64,000 nucleotides of DNA, from NCBI RefSeq assembly GCF_025399195.1, contig NW_026252093.1:124001-188000 (forward strand). The letters run 5' to 3'. Positions 47,681 to 61,431 of the stretch are shown in pieces. Under the pieces are notes generated by a model. That model saw only the letters and a program-made list of their open reading frames with translations. It did no database searches and was not told the DNA's origin. The stretch is from Umbelopsis ramanniana AG (taxonomy: Eukaryota > Mucoromycota > Umbelopsidomycetes > Umbelopsidales > Umbelopsidaceae). The position numbers and the translations under genes are program-made. How positions within the stretch are numbered: the first letter of the stretch is position 1; each line of letters opens with the position of its first letter.

Positions 47681-48748
47681 CTACTTTCTAGCAACAAGAG
47701 CTTGAAGCACGCCTTCCTTGGCTATCTTCGCATTATTTCTGTCGTTTTGTACATTTGCATCCTCATCGTAGAGTTTTACTTGATCATCGAGAATACGTCC
47801 CAAATAAATGAATTTTAAATAGTGGGAGTCACGCGCAAATGCGAGGCTAGGATGTGCCATGAGTCGTAACCTTAGTTTTCCGATAGTCTCAGATCCATCG
47901 GTTGCGATTTTAATGTTAATGTCCAGAGATGTTGATAGCCGGATAGTTATTGGGTATGATCCGCTATCAATGTTCGACTTTTCTTCTGTAGTTGACGATA
48001 CAACACTATGCACCACGGATTTATCGTCGTTAGTTTGTGGTGGAGAATATGGAATGTGCGTGTAAAGCGATGTTGATGTTGATGCCATGTCTGTGACAGG
48101 GTCAGCTCCACCAGATGATAGATTCGTTGGATCCACTAGGCAATATACGGGTACAACATAGCGGTTTCCCAGTTCTGTTGCACACATGACAAGATTAGCT
48201 GGCTATAACAATTACTCAAACAAAGGTCTTTGATCTGTACCATCGTAGCAGCCATCGGCTAAATTTCCAGTAGGGAGAGTTACTCCGGCAGCGTCTAAAA
48301 TGGACTGTGCTAAAGCTAGATCGCTTTCAGATACTGCTGCATGTATGGCCTGCCAAACCTCTGGTCTCCCCTAATTAAAGTATTAAAATCCAACTTCATA
48401 TCCATATTATGCTCGGAGTACCATAACTGAGAGCTTTACCTCATAGCTTGGAGCGGTATCCCAGAATGTATCCCTTTGCCTTTGCAGTTCAGCTGCCGTA
48501 ATAGGTGAATCTGCTGTCCATCGAATACCCTTTCGCTTTAATGGTTTATTACCTAAGGCCGTAAAGTTAGCTTTTTCGGGGCCAGAAATACTTTCTCATT
48601 CAGTATGCATGTATCTCTTCTCAGAACGAGAATCTTCTATAGTCTTTCTCTTCTGTAGAGGTATCCACTTACCACCTCGTAGATTGGAAGGTCTGAAAGT
48701 CTGTCCGTCGTTATCAGAGTTCGCCTCGGCTGATGAGCAACATCCCAT
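47681..48748 (-). CDS. UBTD1/2-like ubiquitin-domain protein
   Basis: Relative of animal UBTD1/UBTD2 (DC-UbP), which link E2 ubiquitin-conjugating enzymes to substrates. Several exons on the minus strand; the first is 48748-48673 (MGCCSSAEANSDNDGQTFRP). The second continues NKPLKRKGIRWTADSPITAA, QRDTFWDTAPSYE, then GRPEVWQAIHAAV and LAQSILDAAGVTLPTGNLAD, the conserved UBTD helical domain. The last part has ELGNRYVVPVYCLVDP, a low-complexity Ser/Thr linker and a C-terminal ubiquitin-like fold (YPITIRLSTSLDINIKI ... HYLKFIYLGRILDD) with no Gly-Gly end, so it is not cleaved for conjugation. MGCC at the N terminus suggests myristoylation and palmitoylation, hence membrane attachment; inference from motif only. 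Confidence 0.85.
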
Positions 48749-49111
48749 GGTAACCGGTGTTAAGTATCCGCTGGTTGGCTTCGCATCGAACGCACCGATA
48801 ACGTGATGTCATATATCGGAGTTGCATTTATGGTAACCATTATAACGCGAATATGCCTATGCACAACAGCATAAATCCATTCTAAAATTTGTGATATAGG
48901 ATCATAAAGATGGTATATTTTGCTTGTATAAAAAAAATTATGTTAATTATCAGGGGAAAGGACGGGGGATGATAATGAGATTTTTCATGCAGTGAATGTC
49001 AGCCAAAGATCTCGACCAGCATTTCCGTTGACTGCCTTTTGGTATTATGCACGTGACTTGACAATTTCTTCAAAAAAAAAGGTAGTGAACATATGTGAGT
49101 CCTTTGGTACA
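48749..49111. promoter_or_regulatory. Divergent promoter, UBTD-like / URB1, with an E-box
   Basis: The 363-bp interval between start codons of divergent genes. It contains GCACGTGAC (CACGTG core at 49050-49055), 57 nt upstream of the URB1 ATG. Whether it is used is not known. Confidence 0.45.
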
Positions 49112-52100
49112 ATGGGCACAGAGACAAAGAAAGGGGAAGCTGAGGCTAAGGACTTTAAGCCTTACCTCACAAGCCAAGATGTCAAAGCTGCATTAGAGCA
49201 AAGGCATGTTGATTTACTCTCTCAAAGTAAGCTCTCAAATTTGGTTGTATACCTCAATCAACCATGACACTAATTTGCGGCAATAGATCTGAATAACCTT
49301 CGAAAGCAGCTGTTTGCCGCTATCAGCAACGGTATCAACCCTATGGAGAAAAATACTCGGCCATTGATTGAATATTTACAAAGCTCGCAAGAAGGAGATG
49401 AATTATTCGCTGTTTGGGAGCTTCAAAATCAAGTATGTGTATGATCTCTCCTCCCTTGATTGTTCCACGAAATTGATTTTAACTACTAACCTTCCCTCAG
49501 AACAATGTGCAGGCTTTGGAGACAAGCATATTAGATGTTATAAAGCTATTTCTCGATCTATGCCATTCCCCAGTCATTCGGTCAAGTGGAGTGTCCTTGA
49601 TCCGACGAATTTTACAGCAGCAATTGCGATACATTTATCGTAACCTGACAGCACCGCGCATCATGCTACAACATTCAACCCTTAGGCTACTTATATCGAT
49701 GAACTCATTTAGTGCTTCAACCACGCGTGAAATGCTGGATACTTTCAATTTCCAGCTTAATGTAATATACGCTTTTGTAATGAGCACAGTATCTTCTATA
49801 TTCTTACTTTGTGTGACTTGCAGGGATTTACCAACTTTTGTAATTATCGTCGTAAAGAAAGCAACAATGCAAATAGTTGGAAATATGGTAAGTGTTACCA
49901 AGGAATGTGCTAAAGCTAACTAAAATAATGCTAACCATCAATTTCAGATTTGCGAACGTCATATGTAGAGTTTGTTCTATCCTTTTTCAAGTACGGAGAC
50001 GCGAGTGTTAAGAAAGACATTCTACAAGTTAAAGATCTAGTATCCCCCATTTTCAAAGGACTAGAGCGCGATGCATATCAGGTACCACAGCTTTTCGTTT
50101 CATTCAAGGTTAATGCGCGTGGACTGTATGCTAATCGCAATTTTTGCTAGCTCATGGAAATAATACTTTCAGTAATGTATGAAAATTTCATCATGGATCA
50201 AGATGTACCAAGAACCGTTAAAGTATCTCTATTCAACAACTATGTCCTCGACCAGGTATTAGTACAATCCGATGATTAAGGGCATTCTAGTCACATAATA
50301 TTAACGCACCCACCAATCTTCAGCTGGCAAAAGTTTACGCTCGTCAGGATCCCGATGCATCGTCACCTACAGAAGCGGATATCCCAGCAAACCTCGTGCA
50401 TCATTTTCTCATATCCATTTGCTGTACCCCGGGAGTTGGCGTTTGTTTTCATGATGCAGGATGGTATCCTCCCAGTATCCTGGACGGTGGCAAGAAAAGC
50501 GGAGGAGATGACATCAAGATCCGCAATAAGATGCTTGGTCACTTTGTCAAAGGGCTCCGAGTATCAGAGGATTTGAGACAACAAGAATTATTAGTGAAAG
50601 TCCTGAAAGCATGTCCAGAGCTGGTACAAGGGTAACTATGAGCTCTCTAAATCATTGATATTGAAGTGGAACTGGTATTAAGGAATCTTGTAGATACTGG
50701 CAGTCTACCTCGCTTACATTTGAGCCTCGGCTTTCTTCGAACTGGTTAGCGAACATGGCCGTTTTACAGAAAGTCCTGAGCTGCCCGCCACCGTCGCTCC
50801 TCCTTGGGAAATTGCAATTTTATCCGACAACTGCACCAAGTCATCTTGTCATAGCCGATAACATTCTACCGACTTGTATCAGTCGCACAGCCCTCAGTAA
50901 AGGTCTCCAACACTCTAGCGGTTTGGTTCGATACATGACTATCCTCACTTTGACTGCATCTATGAAAAAGCTCAGTCTCGTCACTTCCGACATCCAGAAA
51001 GTCATCGAAGCTTTTGATGTTGAAGAACCGAGTGCTCTCCCAAATCAACATACGGAAAAAATGCAGAAGGAACGAAATGCAGCTGCTCACAATTGGAAAA
51101 ATTGTTTGCGAAAGGTTCAGGATGAACTCTGCCGTCGGTTACCTGGTGTCCAACTTCTTGCCACGCTCTATTCATCAGCCATTACCCCAGCTAAACCTGA
51201 ATCTCAGGAAACAGGGGTTGACACTGCTGAGGAAAAAAACTTAATGCAAGACAGCATTCTGAGATTGATTATGCTATGTCAAAAGTGCCTTCCTGAAGTA
51301 ATGGCTGAAGCAAAGTTCGATTTTAGTAACTTTATGCCTTCTGATTTGAGTGCTGTGAAACCTATGGCTCAAGTACATCTTTTGGAATTACTCATGACGC
51401 TTAATGATTTTCGATGGTCGAATAAGCCAGGTATGTACAGAATGGTGACAAATATTGCAGCTATCTCTGTATTAATCAATTTGGAATTATAGCGGGTTCT
51501 ACCAAGTCACACTTACACGGGCTGTTGACTTTATTGTTGTCCACTCCAAACAAACATGTCGAAACATTGACTCGAAAGCTTCTTGTCAAAACGCTGTCTG
51601 ACACCTTCATGTTTAACAATGACCTTCAAGAAATCGAACTCTGGTTGGACTCTTTACCACGAAATGAAGAAATAGAAGACGCCAAAATGGTGGAACATGA
51701 ACTATCAGCGCATCAGGATATCATTTTGACATATCTCGACGACAGTATCAATAGATTCATGAAGTCCCAATATAAATATATGGATGCAGCCTTGGAAATC
51801 GTTCAAAAAACAAACACTTCAATCCTGGAAGCAGACGCTTCTGAAGACGATTCTTCTCTAAAGACTGCCCACAACATTGTTTCACAAGGTGCTGTATCAG
51901 AAGGCCAACCATTCAGTCCGCTGTTGATCACCATTATGGAGCAATTTGGATTTGTTAAGGAAGGAAAGGATGCTGTTGCGCGTTTTATCCACAATCTTTT
52001 TCTCAAGCTTGAGGGAAAGCAACTAGTACCAGGATATTTGCTGAATGCCTATGATCAATATCTTTCCAAGCATTTGGAGCAGAATATTCAATTGAACGAT

Positions 52101-55100
52101 TTCAGATCTGCTACCGGATGGAACTCTCAGCATATGTTAGCGTCAATATCTGTCACTTTAAAAAGATCATCAGCAGTCCCAAGAGACACCAAACTTTCAT
52201 CGGTGAAAACTAAGGCGCTCTCAAGTTTAGATTCATATGGTAAGTTTCCTGTGGTCATAAAGTTTATATCGGTTTGGTACTGAGCGACTCAATACCCTAT
52301 GTGTATTTTAGAGAAACTGCTAGATGCACTCCCTAGCCTTCCAGTAGATTCCTTTTACCAACATTTCGATACTCTGTATCGGATTTGTGAACAGAATTCC
52401 AGAAGTGGACGCTATGCATCACTCACTACGTACATGGAGCAGCGTCACCCGGCTGTTGGAACCGTTTTTCAATACCATACCCTGTATAACTCAACTGATG
52501 CTGTTTATAAGCTACTACAGCAGCTTTCGTTTGAGTACCTGTTTCAAAATGTAGATACCAATGATATCTCGTCACCCCCTGTACTCTCCCTTCTTCTACA
52601 GTCGATTTCACGCTCGCATGGATACCAACTCGTTTCTGCTGCTCGTCGAATCCTGCTTCTCCTGACAAATTGTCAAAAGAATATCACTGATTTGACAGGC
52701 TGCGTAAAGTCATGCTTGACATTACTGGACAGTATTCTCACTAAAGCTAGGTCCGAAACTGATCGACGTTTAGTCAACTCTCTCATTCGAACGATATTTA
52801 AACATCCTGTTTTGGTGGATTCTTTCTTGGATGTGTCGAAGGAGAACAGTGGTTCAACCATCAGCGATGGTAAGTGAGATTCCCAACATGTATATCAAAT
52901 GTCAATATGACATTGACGTTTGTATTTCTTTTCATTGCAGATATCCAAACGCTTGTTGTACACCATCTAATTAAAGCAGAAGACGTAAGAGAGGATACTA
53001 TCGACACTAAAGAGCTCCAACTGCCTTACATAATACAAGTTACAACTTTTACCTTGGATATCCTAAATGAATGCCGAAGAAGCACGACTAGTAATGAATT
53101 ACTTACAGATACGGTAAGTCATATATCCAGTTCTTCTGGCATTAACGACATCGCTTCAGTTTTGTTGACTATTATATCATTAGCTGGTACAACGAGTTCG
53201 CCTCTTCTGTAAGTTCTTGGGCAAGGATGATCTGCTTTCCATTGTCAAAGCTTTATTGGAATTATACCATTCCAAAGCTAAAAGCAAGACCGCAAAAAAC
53301 GTTGTTTATCAACAGCAGTTCAGTAACCTGCTTACTACTACTGCAGTCGAACTTTGCAAGCGTCTTGACGACCTGAGCAGTTTCGAAGATGAACTACTGA
53401 CGGCCCTGTTCGCCATGTGGCAGACACATCCAACGAAGGATCTTGACCATTTGATTGCAAATATCATGGAATGGGCCAGCATCCCACAGTTTGTAGACAA
53501 CGCAAAAATCGACGTTGATATATTCAGAAGCAATGAAAAGAGGATATTCGTTCAGAAGCCGAAGTTCATAGCTGCTGACGCTGTCAATGTCATGTTGGAA
53601 TCCATGAATGATGATCGATCAAGAATTTTGACCACTCTTCTCAGATATCGATCGGATTGTCGGTCAGCCTTCATGGGATACCTTGACAGACACGATATGC
53701 GCAAAACTGTAACACTGGGTCAGATGGCTCCGTTAATGCTATCTCTTCTGTCCGGAATGAAAGCATCTGATATCTCACAGTCTTCTGATGAGAAACAGCT
53801 CGCCCTCAGGAACAAAGCCATCAGGAATTTCCTCAAGATGTACGAACAACCATTGTTCAGCACTGTGTTTTCCACCAAAGCATCCATTGGCCATGATGAT
53901 ATCATACAGGCGAGCACTCTCCTTTGTGAAATAGCAAATACACAGTCCTTGCCTGATCTGCGCTCAACATTCTTAACCTGGTGTCGCAAACCCAATGTAG
54001 ACATGATCAGTGGCAGTGTTACGCGTGTGTTCTCGCGATTGCTACAACTCTCTACAGTTGAAGAGGAGAAAGTCAGATTTGCAGCGATGTTCATCAACTT
54101 ATTTGTATCTTGTCTAACCAAACCCGTGAAAAAAAGGTCGCTAGAGCGATTGTTTGACCTACGAGGTATTTTGTTCGAAGTTGAAAACAGTCTGTTCGAC
54201 ATCAAGGATGAGTTCCTTCCGGATCTTGATGCGGAAATCATCCAAGAATACGTACTTGCTGTTATATTGGATGAACTTGAAAACACGGCTTTGATTCGCT
54301 TCACCTCCATTCTGATTAATCTCATGAAAAGACAGGTAAATGAATTTCGGACTGCTTTAATACAATGAGAAATTTTAATTAACAAGAGTTTTGTATAGTA
54401 CTCCCACGATGAGCCTGTCAGCACTTATCTTAGAAATGTTGTGGAGCACAGTGACTTCAAGAGACTGACTGCTAGTCACCCAGAAACGGCTGAAGACGAT
54501 AATATTAAACAGCGCAATGCCATATGCTGGCTGGTACACTCACTGGTACAAGTCCGCCCATCCGCAATAGCACGCAATCCCGCATTGCTGGATCCTCTTC
54601 TTTGCAGCTATGGTGCAACAACCTCAGAAGCAGATCAGTTGATCTTGTCAGTTTTGCATATTTGCGAAAAGCATTCCAAACATTCTATTGCTGGAAAGGC
54701 TCTTCTTTGGGGACCAGGCTCGGATAAGACAAGACAATACCATGTAGAACGTGGATTGATGTACAATAATAGTGCGTCTATTAATGAAGCCGTCAGTCTC
54801 CTTGATCCATCTTTAATGGTGAATACCTGCAGCAACTTCCCTGTCGACCTACCATTGGAGCGCGAATTTAATATCTGGAACACCATGCGGGATATATCTC
54901 GCTCACAGACTACAACAGTCTACGATCCTGCATTCATCATGCCATTGCTTGCCACTATGCTGGTATCAGGAGCAGTTGATTGCCGAAAATTTGTGGAGTG
55001 CAATGCTGTCGGAATGATGCTAGTTTCACTATCATCAAATGTTAACGACGTTCGAAAAGTTGGTTATATGCTCCTGGACGATTTCTATGTATTACTGCAG

Positions 55101-56442
55101 GTATGCATCCCCACCATCGCAAAGCCTCTTGAATTTTATGTAACTAACAACTCCTTGTAGCATGCCAATTTCCGGGAGCAAAAGCAAATCATGCTTCTGT
55201 TGAACGCTGTCAAGAATGCTATTGCAGTGCGAAATGTGGATAACGATTTTAAACGCATACCGTACATCATCACTGCGTTCGCTTCCCAAGCAATATCCAT
55301 ATTGTTGTCTGCCGCTCACTTTATGTACCCTCGCGTGAACACCTTCCTTCTTCAAAGGCAGCTCATTGATATTGAGGTAAGCTGATGACAAGCAGCTTAA
55401 GCGCAATGTACAGCTGTTGACGTTCATGGACTAATTACTTTGCATTAGGATATTCCACTATTCTACAATCTTTTCAATACGTCCGCTGAAAACCATAAGA
55501 GGGATAGAGCTTGGATTTTACGACTTCTTGGAGTAGGCTTACACACTTTTGACGTAAGTTCATGTGTCATGTAGGTTTGCACATACCTCGCGTTACAGTT
55601 TCTGATCGAGTCAATCTTACATATAGGACCATCGCATTTACAAACGTCGTCATGTCTATGACCTCATAACAGCCTTCTTTGATTCAAAGTTGGCAGACAT
55701 GGCATCCCAGCGACTTATTTTGGATGTGTTGTGGCAAGCAACATCCTCGCCATCCATCACCTTGGATCTGGCGCGAAATAGTGGGCTGCTTAGCTGGCTT
55801 CATCAGCTTGCTACTTCGCCGGCCATCAGTAGCGAAGAAATCCATGTTGTATGCTCCAAACTGCTGTTGAGAACGCTGCGATCAGCCCGAGCCAGCCGCA
55901 GTGGAAAGTGGTTCATTGCTGATATTCCACAAAGGCACATTGGCACCATTGCTATTGCTCTATTGAAGTCCAGCATTGCAGACGACCCAAGCGATACGGA
56001 ATCAGCAGTAGTTTCTATCAGGAAGATTCTCTTCGTCTTGCAATTACTTCATGAGCTGGCACTACACTCTGGTGAAAATCATTTAACCAATCTGCTTATG
56101 GAGCGCATTGTTTCGCATTTACGATCTTGCGAAGGTTATCTTACAGTAACGACCGTTCCATCCCATTTCCAGCGCTTGGATATGCTTAAAACAGCGAAGC
56201 AAGAAATCGATATGAGAGCTAAACACAGTGGATCTACTGATCAGGATACATTGTACTCTCTTTATCAACTATCCGTTTTCTACCTACTGGAGTTGCAGAC
56301 TCACCGCATCAGTCATGCTCAAGTCCACATGTCGGCTGGTGACAAAGACACGTTTAAATATTTGGCAGCTCGTGCAATTCCATTGGGATTTGGTGAAAAG
56401 GTATCTGATTGGATGACACAGTGTATCAATTTGTTGCCATAG
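49112..56442 (+). CDS. URB1: Ribosome biogenesis protein URB1 / Npa1
   Basis: Large nucleolar scaffold of early pre-60S particles, needed for 25S rRNA folding and 27S processing. Many exons span 7.3 kb; the total is roughly 2,000 codons, as expected. ATG 49112 starts MGTETKKGEAEAKDFKPYLT. The first exon ends at 49226 and the second resumes NLNNLRKQLFAAISNGIN. The Npa1 N-terminal domain is recognised by LGHFVKGLRVSEDLRQQELL-like and DLRTSYVEFVLSFFKYGD segments made of alpha-helical repeats. The Npa1 C-terminal domain has MASQRLILDVLWQATSSPSI and SGLLSWLHQLATSP near 55700-55830. The final exon ends WMTQCINLLP. Introns are short and phase-consistent where checked (for example 49226, 49917, 50080, 50255). 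Identity rests on domain pattern and length; individual exon borders were not all verified. Confidence 0.82.
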
Positions 56443-56828
56443 ATTGTTTCCATCAAATGTAAATAGACAATGTAATCGAAGACGTTCAGTTTTATAAAAT
56501 GAGGAACAAATTTAGATGAATCTCTTTGTGTAGCAGCAGGGCTTGAAGTGCAGATGATGGTGTTTCATTGCGTACAGGATAGTAATCATACAAATCGACA
56601 AATTTAATATGTTCCCAAATTTCCAAGACATGTCGACTCAATTATTGTTGAACATTACAAGAGTTTTAATATACTTCTCATCTGCCTGTGCGACAGCACT
56701 ACCGCCACCATGTCTGGCAATTCAAAATGGAAGCAAAAACGCGTGTAGGAGTTTTAAATTTCAAAATTTTGGGAGGGACGTGATTCGCGTTCCAGGCCAG
56801 CAAACTACAAAACATCTCTTGTACGGTA
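56443..56828. other. Spacer and possible first exon of NDC80
   Basis: Contains an ATG in excellent context (CCGCCACCATG at 56710). An 11-codon exon (MSGNSKWKQKR, to 56742) followed by a donor GTGTAG could splice to the acceptor CTCACAG at 56840 and join the NDC80 frame in phase 0. Otherwise it is the URB1 3' end. Confidence 0.45.
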
Positions 56829-59520
56829 ATGCTCTCACAGGCTGAAGGTAGCAGAAGCGTATTACGGGAACTTGATCGTCGTCGGTTTACCATAGGTTCG
56901 AACGATCCCAACGGCAATTCATACTTACAGCAACTCAATTCTCATACAATCAAGAAAGACAAGTTCGCTAGACCAATGAACGCCCAAAGATTTTCAATGG
57001 GTGGACCTGCCCTGAATGCGAACACCGTCCGCGAATCAGTTGGACCACAACGCCCTGTTCAATTTCGATCGGCTACTTCAGTTCATCAACAGAATTCAAC
57101 TATGCAAGACGTTGTTATGACGGAACGTGGAACCGGTGCTCCAGTTCCCAATGGCAATGGTTTTGCTACTCCAAGGATGGCAAGGTAAATTCACGATATT
57201 TTATTTGTACACGCTTCGCAGTATTGGCTTACGGTTGAAATAAGGCGAATAAGCACCCTCAATCCTAGATCCTCCATTTATGCTGGTAACAGAGCCACCT
57301 CTATCGTCAAAAACACCGTTGGCCCTATACACCGAGATCCTCGCAATATCAAAGATAAGAGATATCAACAAGCAAGCATCAAAATTATTGTGGACTATCT
57401 CACAGAAGCTGGCTACGGTCACTCCAATATCAAAGCATCCCTTATGCAATTATCCGGCAAAGAGTTTCAAAATATTTTCAAGTTTTTGCACGGACGAATC
57501 GACCCATCATACCAATACGAAAAGAAGAGATTTGAAGACGAAGTGCCATCTATATTAAGAATGCTAAAGTAAGTCAAGCAAGCTGGCTTGTTGATATGCA
57601 ATGTAGGTTTCTAAATGCTCACCACTTCTGATAGGTATCCAATGGTAGAACTCATAAATAGGAACGCCCTCAATTCGATCGCTGCTCCGTACACTTACCC
57701 TATGTTCATCGCGTTATTGAGATGGTTAACAGAAATTTGCCAGGTAACGTTGAAATTTCTCAAACATGCATGTTAAACTATGATTAACATGCTCCTTTCC
57801 AGATGTGGGACGATTTGCAAACGGCTGATCCATTCGAAGATCCAGAGGAAGAAGAATCCGACGATAGCATTTTCTTTCACTTCACAATCAGCACTTACAA
57901 TGCGTTCCTACAAGGTTCAGACGATTTTTCTCAAATGGAGGATGAACTGGTAGCCATTTTCGGTATGCTGCAAAACTTATTTATCTTAGATGGTGCAAAG
58001 CAATACTATTTTCTAAACAATGTCATGTTACCAGATGATAAAAACAAAAGAAATCTTGAAATCGTCAACGAACTCACAGAGCAAAACGAACTCCTTGAGC
58101 AAGAATGTGAGGTGCTTCGTCAACAGCCAGTAAGTGGTTCATCTATTGACATTTTTGGCACATGGCGCGCATATCTGATTCGTTTCCTATTCTCGCAGTC
58201 AACTTTGCTTCAGCTAGAAAACTTCCGCAAAACCATGGAACGAGATATGCAAAAGCTTTTGGCATATGGTGAGGATATGCAGACAAAGATGGTAAAATAT
58301 CTTGATGGCAATAAGATCATACAAGAAGAGATTCAGAAAAAAGGTTTGTATATAACCTTTCCATGACGCATTGATACAGGATACATTACTGATAAGTAAC
58401 ATTGCATTACAGCAAAAGAACTGGAGAAAAAAGAGCAACTTCGGCTGGAGTGGCAAGCAAGAGTTGATGCACAGAACGTATCTGCAGCTGAAGCTGATCG
58501 ACTATCTAATGAGCATGTACAACTGGAAAAGCTCTATGAGCAAACCAGAATTAGATTGGACGAAATTCAAAAAATAATGTGGGAAAAAGAAGTTCAAGCA
58601 GAAAAGCTCCAAAGCATGGTATGAAAATCTCACATATGCGCTGTGTCTTTATGTCAACACGATCATTTATTTTCTTTGATTTTTTTAGCTTGACAAAACT
58701 ATTCGTACATATAATGCTTTGGCATACAGTATAGGTCTTTTACCATCCTCTGCACCCAAAGCTAAAGGACACAATTTTGAGCTTGTATTCTATCCTAATG
58801 CCGATACTCCAGATAAGATGATATCTGTAGACCTTCGAAATTTCGTCAAGCCAGCCTTGCAACAGATAGAATTTGAAATGAAAGAACAGGAGAATAGTCT
58901 AAGAGAAGCCAACTTACAAATCCAGGAGAAGCTTGATGCCATAGTAGAACTGACTATCGACAAAAGCGATGAACTGAAGCTACTTCAACAGCGACTAAAC
59001 CAGCGTAACGAAGAATATGAGCATGCAAAAGAGGTACCATAAATTGAATTCTGATGAATTATATGTTCACCAATGCTGACAAATATTACTTTTATTTATG
59101 ACAGAACGCAAGGCAAGAAAATATCAAATATAATCAAGACGCAGAAGAGAGTGCCATCCATCTCAAGCAGATACGAGCAGATGCTAAGTCAGCTCTGCTT
59201 TCATGGCAGCAGAAAGAAAACAGATTGAGGATGGAGTAAGCTTCCTAACAATGTATAACAATGCAATATTGTCTCGATGGGATACTGATACTTTTGACAG
59301 GCATAATCAAGTGGTGCGCAAGAGTAACACCATCAAGGAAGAACTCAGTCATCAAATTTCCACTATGCTCAACGAGTTTGTCACTTTCAAAGCTCATATT
59401 GAGAAGCAACTAACTGACTTGAATCAGTTGGCAAAGGAGGAGTATGCTCTTGCTATGCAAAGCAGCGTATCTTGGGATGGAGCAACTGAGAATGATGACT
59501 CAATGGAAATTGACCTCTAA
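56829..59520 (+). CDS. NDC80: Kinetochore protein NDC80 (Hec1)
   Basis: Microtubule-binding subunit of the Ndc80 complex at the outer kinetochore. The first exon (56829-57184) encodes a disordered basic tail (RRRFTIGSNDPNGNS), typical of the N-terminal tail phosphorylated by Aurora kinase. Exon 2 begins the calponin-homology domain: DPRNIKDKRYQQASIKIIVD, GKEFQNIFKFLHGRIDPSY and VPSILRMLKYPMVELINRNA. After about residue 300 it is long coiled coil (ELTEQNELLEQECEVLRQQP, NSLREANLQIQEKLDAIVEL). The final exon joins via GA/G and ends DDSMEIDL. Length and layout match the family. The first codon is uncertain because an upstream ATG exon is possible (see spacer entry). It follows URB1 on the same strand. 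Confidence 0.9.
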
Positions 59521-59609
59521 TACCTATGTTTATGTAATTTTCTTACCATGTTTATACAAATCGTTCATTACTGTACCATACCAGAATTTTGTCCCCAAAG
59601 TTTGTGACT

Positions 59610-61125
59610 ATGAAATTTCACGCGGAAATCTTCAATCGTTTTTTGGGTGGTTCTGGGATCCGGCAACGTTTCTTTGCTAAGATGGGCATTTTACAAACTG
59701 TATCTGAAGACAAGACTCTTCTTGCTGCTACAGTATGCTTCGGCGTAGTTGGAGCATTTTTTACAGCAGTAAAGGCATTTTCATTCTTTAAAATGATTTT
59801 GGATGTCTTGGTCGTGCCCGGTATCAGCGTAAGTGAATGCCTTTACCGAGATGTTAACAGAAACTGACCTCCTAACCCGTGTTCTATTGCTAGCTCTCTA
59901 AGTTTGGAGCTGGAAAAGGCTCATGGGCAGGTCAGTCCTACAATCAAACGTACCAATCGATCGATTTTGACAACTTGTTGTATTGACAATAATTATCGCT
60001 TTTCCGAAATGCACATTAACTAGTTATCACTGGAGCCTCTGACGGTATTGGCAAAGAATTTGCATCGCAACTCGCCAAGAAAAAGTTCAATCTTCTTCTC
60101 GTATCTCGCACTGAATCCAAGTTGCAAGCGCTTGCTAAGGAACTTGGTATGATATCGCGCCCAATGACATGTACCTAAATTAGCGAGAATACTAATACAT
60201 CCAATGTTATCCCTACGCAGAACAAGCACATGGCGTCCAAACTAAGACTTATGCTATGGACTTTACCAGAGGCAACGAAAGCGATTATTCCAACCTGGGA
60301 CAAATTATCAACACCATTGAAGTCGGCGTCCTCGGTATGTCAATGGTTTATTATAGTCACCATTGGTACTCACCGCAATTATCTCATCGTCTTTATGCTG
60401 TTTGTCTTTAGTTAATAACGTTGGCACCAATCACGATATCCCAACACCATTTGATGAAGAAAGCAACGAGACAATCGCTAACATCGTTGAAGTCAATATC
60501 AATGGAACTTTGAAGGTCAGCAAGCTTGTTATACCACAAATGAAAGCTAGGTAAGAAAGCTGGCTGATATTCATCAAGACGTATTTCAAAGGCTGATAAT
60601 TTCATATAGACGTTCAGGATTAATTTTGAATCTTGGATCATTTTCTGGTCTTGTTGCCACTCCTTATCTCTCTGTTTACTCCGCCGGTAAGGCTTTCCTT
60701 TCCACTTGGTCTCAAGCGCTAGGTACTGAACTCGCTGGTGACGGAATTGTGGTTGAACACATCAACACCTACTTTGTGGTTTCTGCTATGAGCAAAATCA
60801 GAAGACCCACCTTCATGATCCCCATGCCCAAACCTTATGTTGCCAGTGTTCTCGCCAAGATTGGTGTTGCTGGTGGTTCCAGCGTTCCTTTCAGCTCCAC
60901 TCCCTATCTTGGTCATGCACTTTTTGCTTGGGTTATCGAGAACTTGGCCACCACTGGCTTTGTTGTCAAGCAAAATTATGGTACTGTGTCGTCTTTGCTA
61001 CGAGTAATTATCCCTATAGTACACTAACTGATCTAATTCTTCATTTAGCCATGCAAAAGGACATTCGCAGACGTGCCTTGCGAAAGCGCGAGAGAGAGGC
61101 TCAGCAAGGAAAGAAGACGGAATGA
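59610..61125 (+). CDS. IFA38: Very-long-chain 3-oxoacyl-CoA reductase (KAR, Ifa38)
   Basis: ER reductase of the fatty-acid elongation cycle; reduces 3-ketoacyl-CoA with NADPH. Seven exons (59610-59828, 59894-59930, 60024-60146, 60221-60334, 60412-60550, 60610-60980, 61049-61125) give 359 aa. The N-terminal membrane helix is [19 protein letters not shown]. The SDR core has [20 protein letters not shown] (cofactor loop), VNNVG, NLGSFSG with the catalytic Ser and YSAGKAF with the Tyr and Lys. [14 protein letters not shown] is a signature of this subfamily. The last residues, KKTE, form a dilysine ER-retrieval signal. A second in-frame Met at 59682 ([14 protein letters not shown]) may be the real start, since the first lies only 90 nt after the NDC80 stop. 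Confidence 0.95.
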
Positions 61126-61431
61126 TAGATTTTCCCCCCAACACACATAAGTTGTTTGTTAGACTTCCATTTAATCAAAATATCTAACAATGTTTTGGCG
61201 CATAAAATTGAAAATGGTATGAATATAAAATGATGAAGCATAGAAGAGTCATAAGAATAGCTGTGTAAACCAGTGATCAAACACTGCTACTTCGTCTTTT
61301 GGGTTCGTTTCGGTTTCTTTGTTTGGTTTCGTCTGGTATCGATTTCGTTTGATTTGGGTCTTTTTTCTTGTTTTTGGGTTTTTTTCTGGTGTTTTTGAAT
61401 CTTTTACGAGTACTTTGAAAGGAAATGGAGC
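61126..61431. other. Convergent 3' region, KAR / PX-kinase, with T/G-rich tract
   Basis: Between two stop codons. Positions about 61290-61400 are a low-complexity TTCGTTT/TTTGGTT-like tract on the plus strand. No gene is seen. Confidence 0.5.

Noticed and set aside
56890-56910. tRNA B-box-like sequence (GGTTCGAAC)
   Set aside because: It lies inside NDC80 coding sequence, with no A box or acceptor stem at the right distance.
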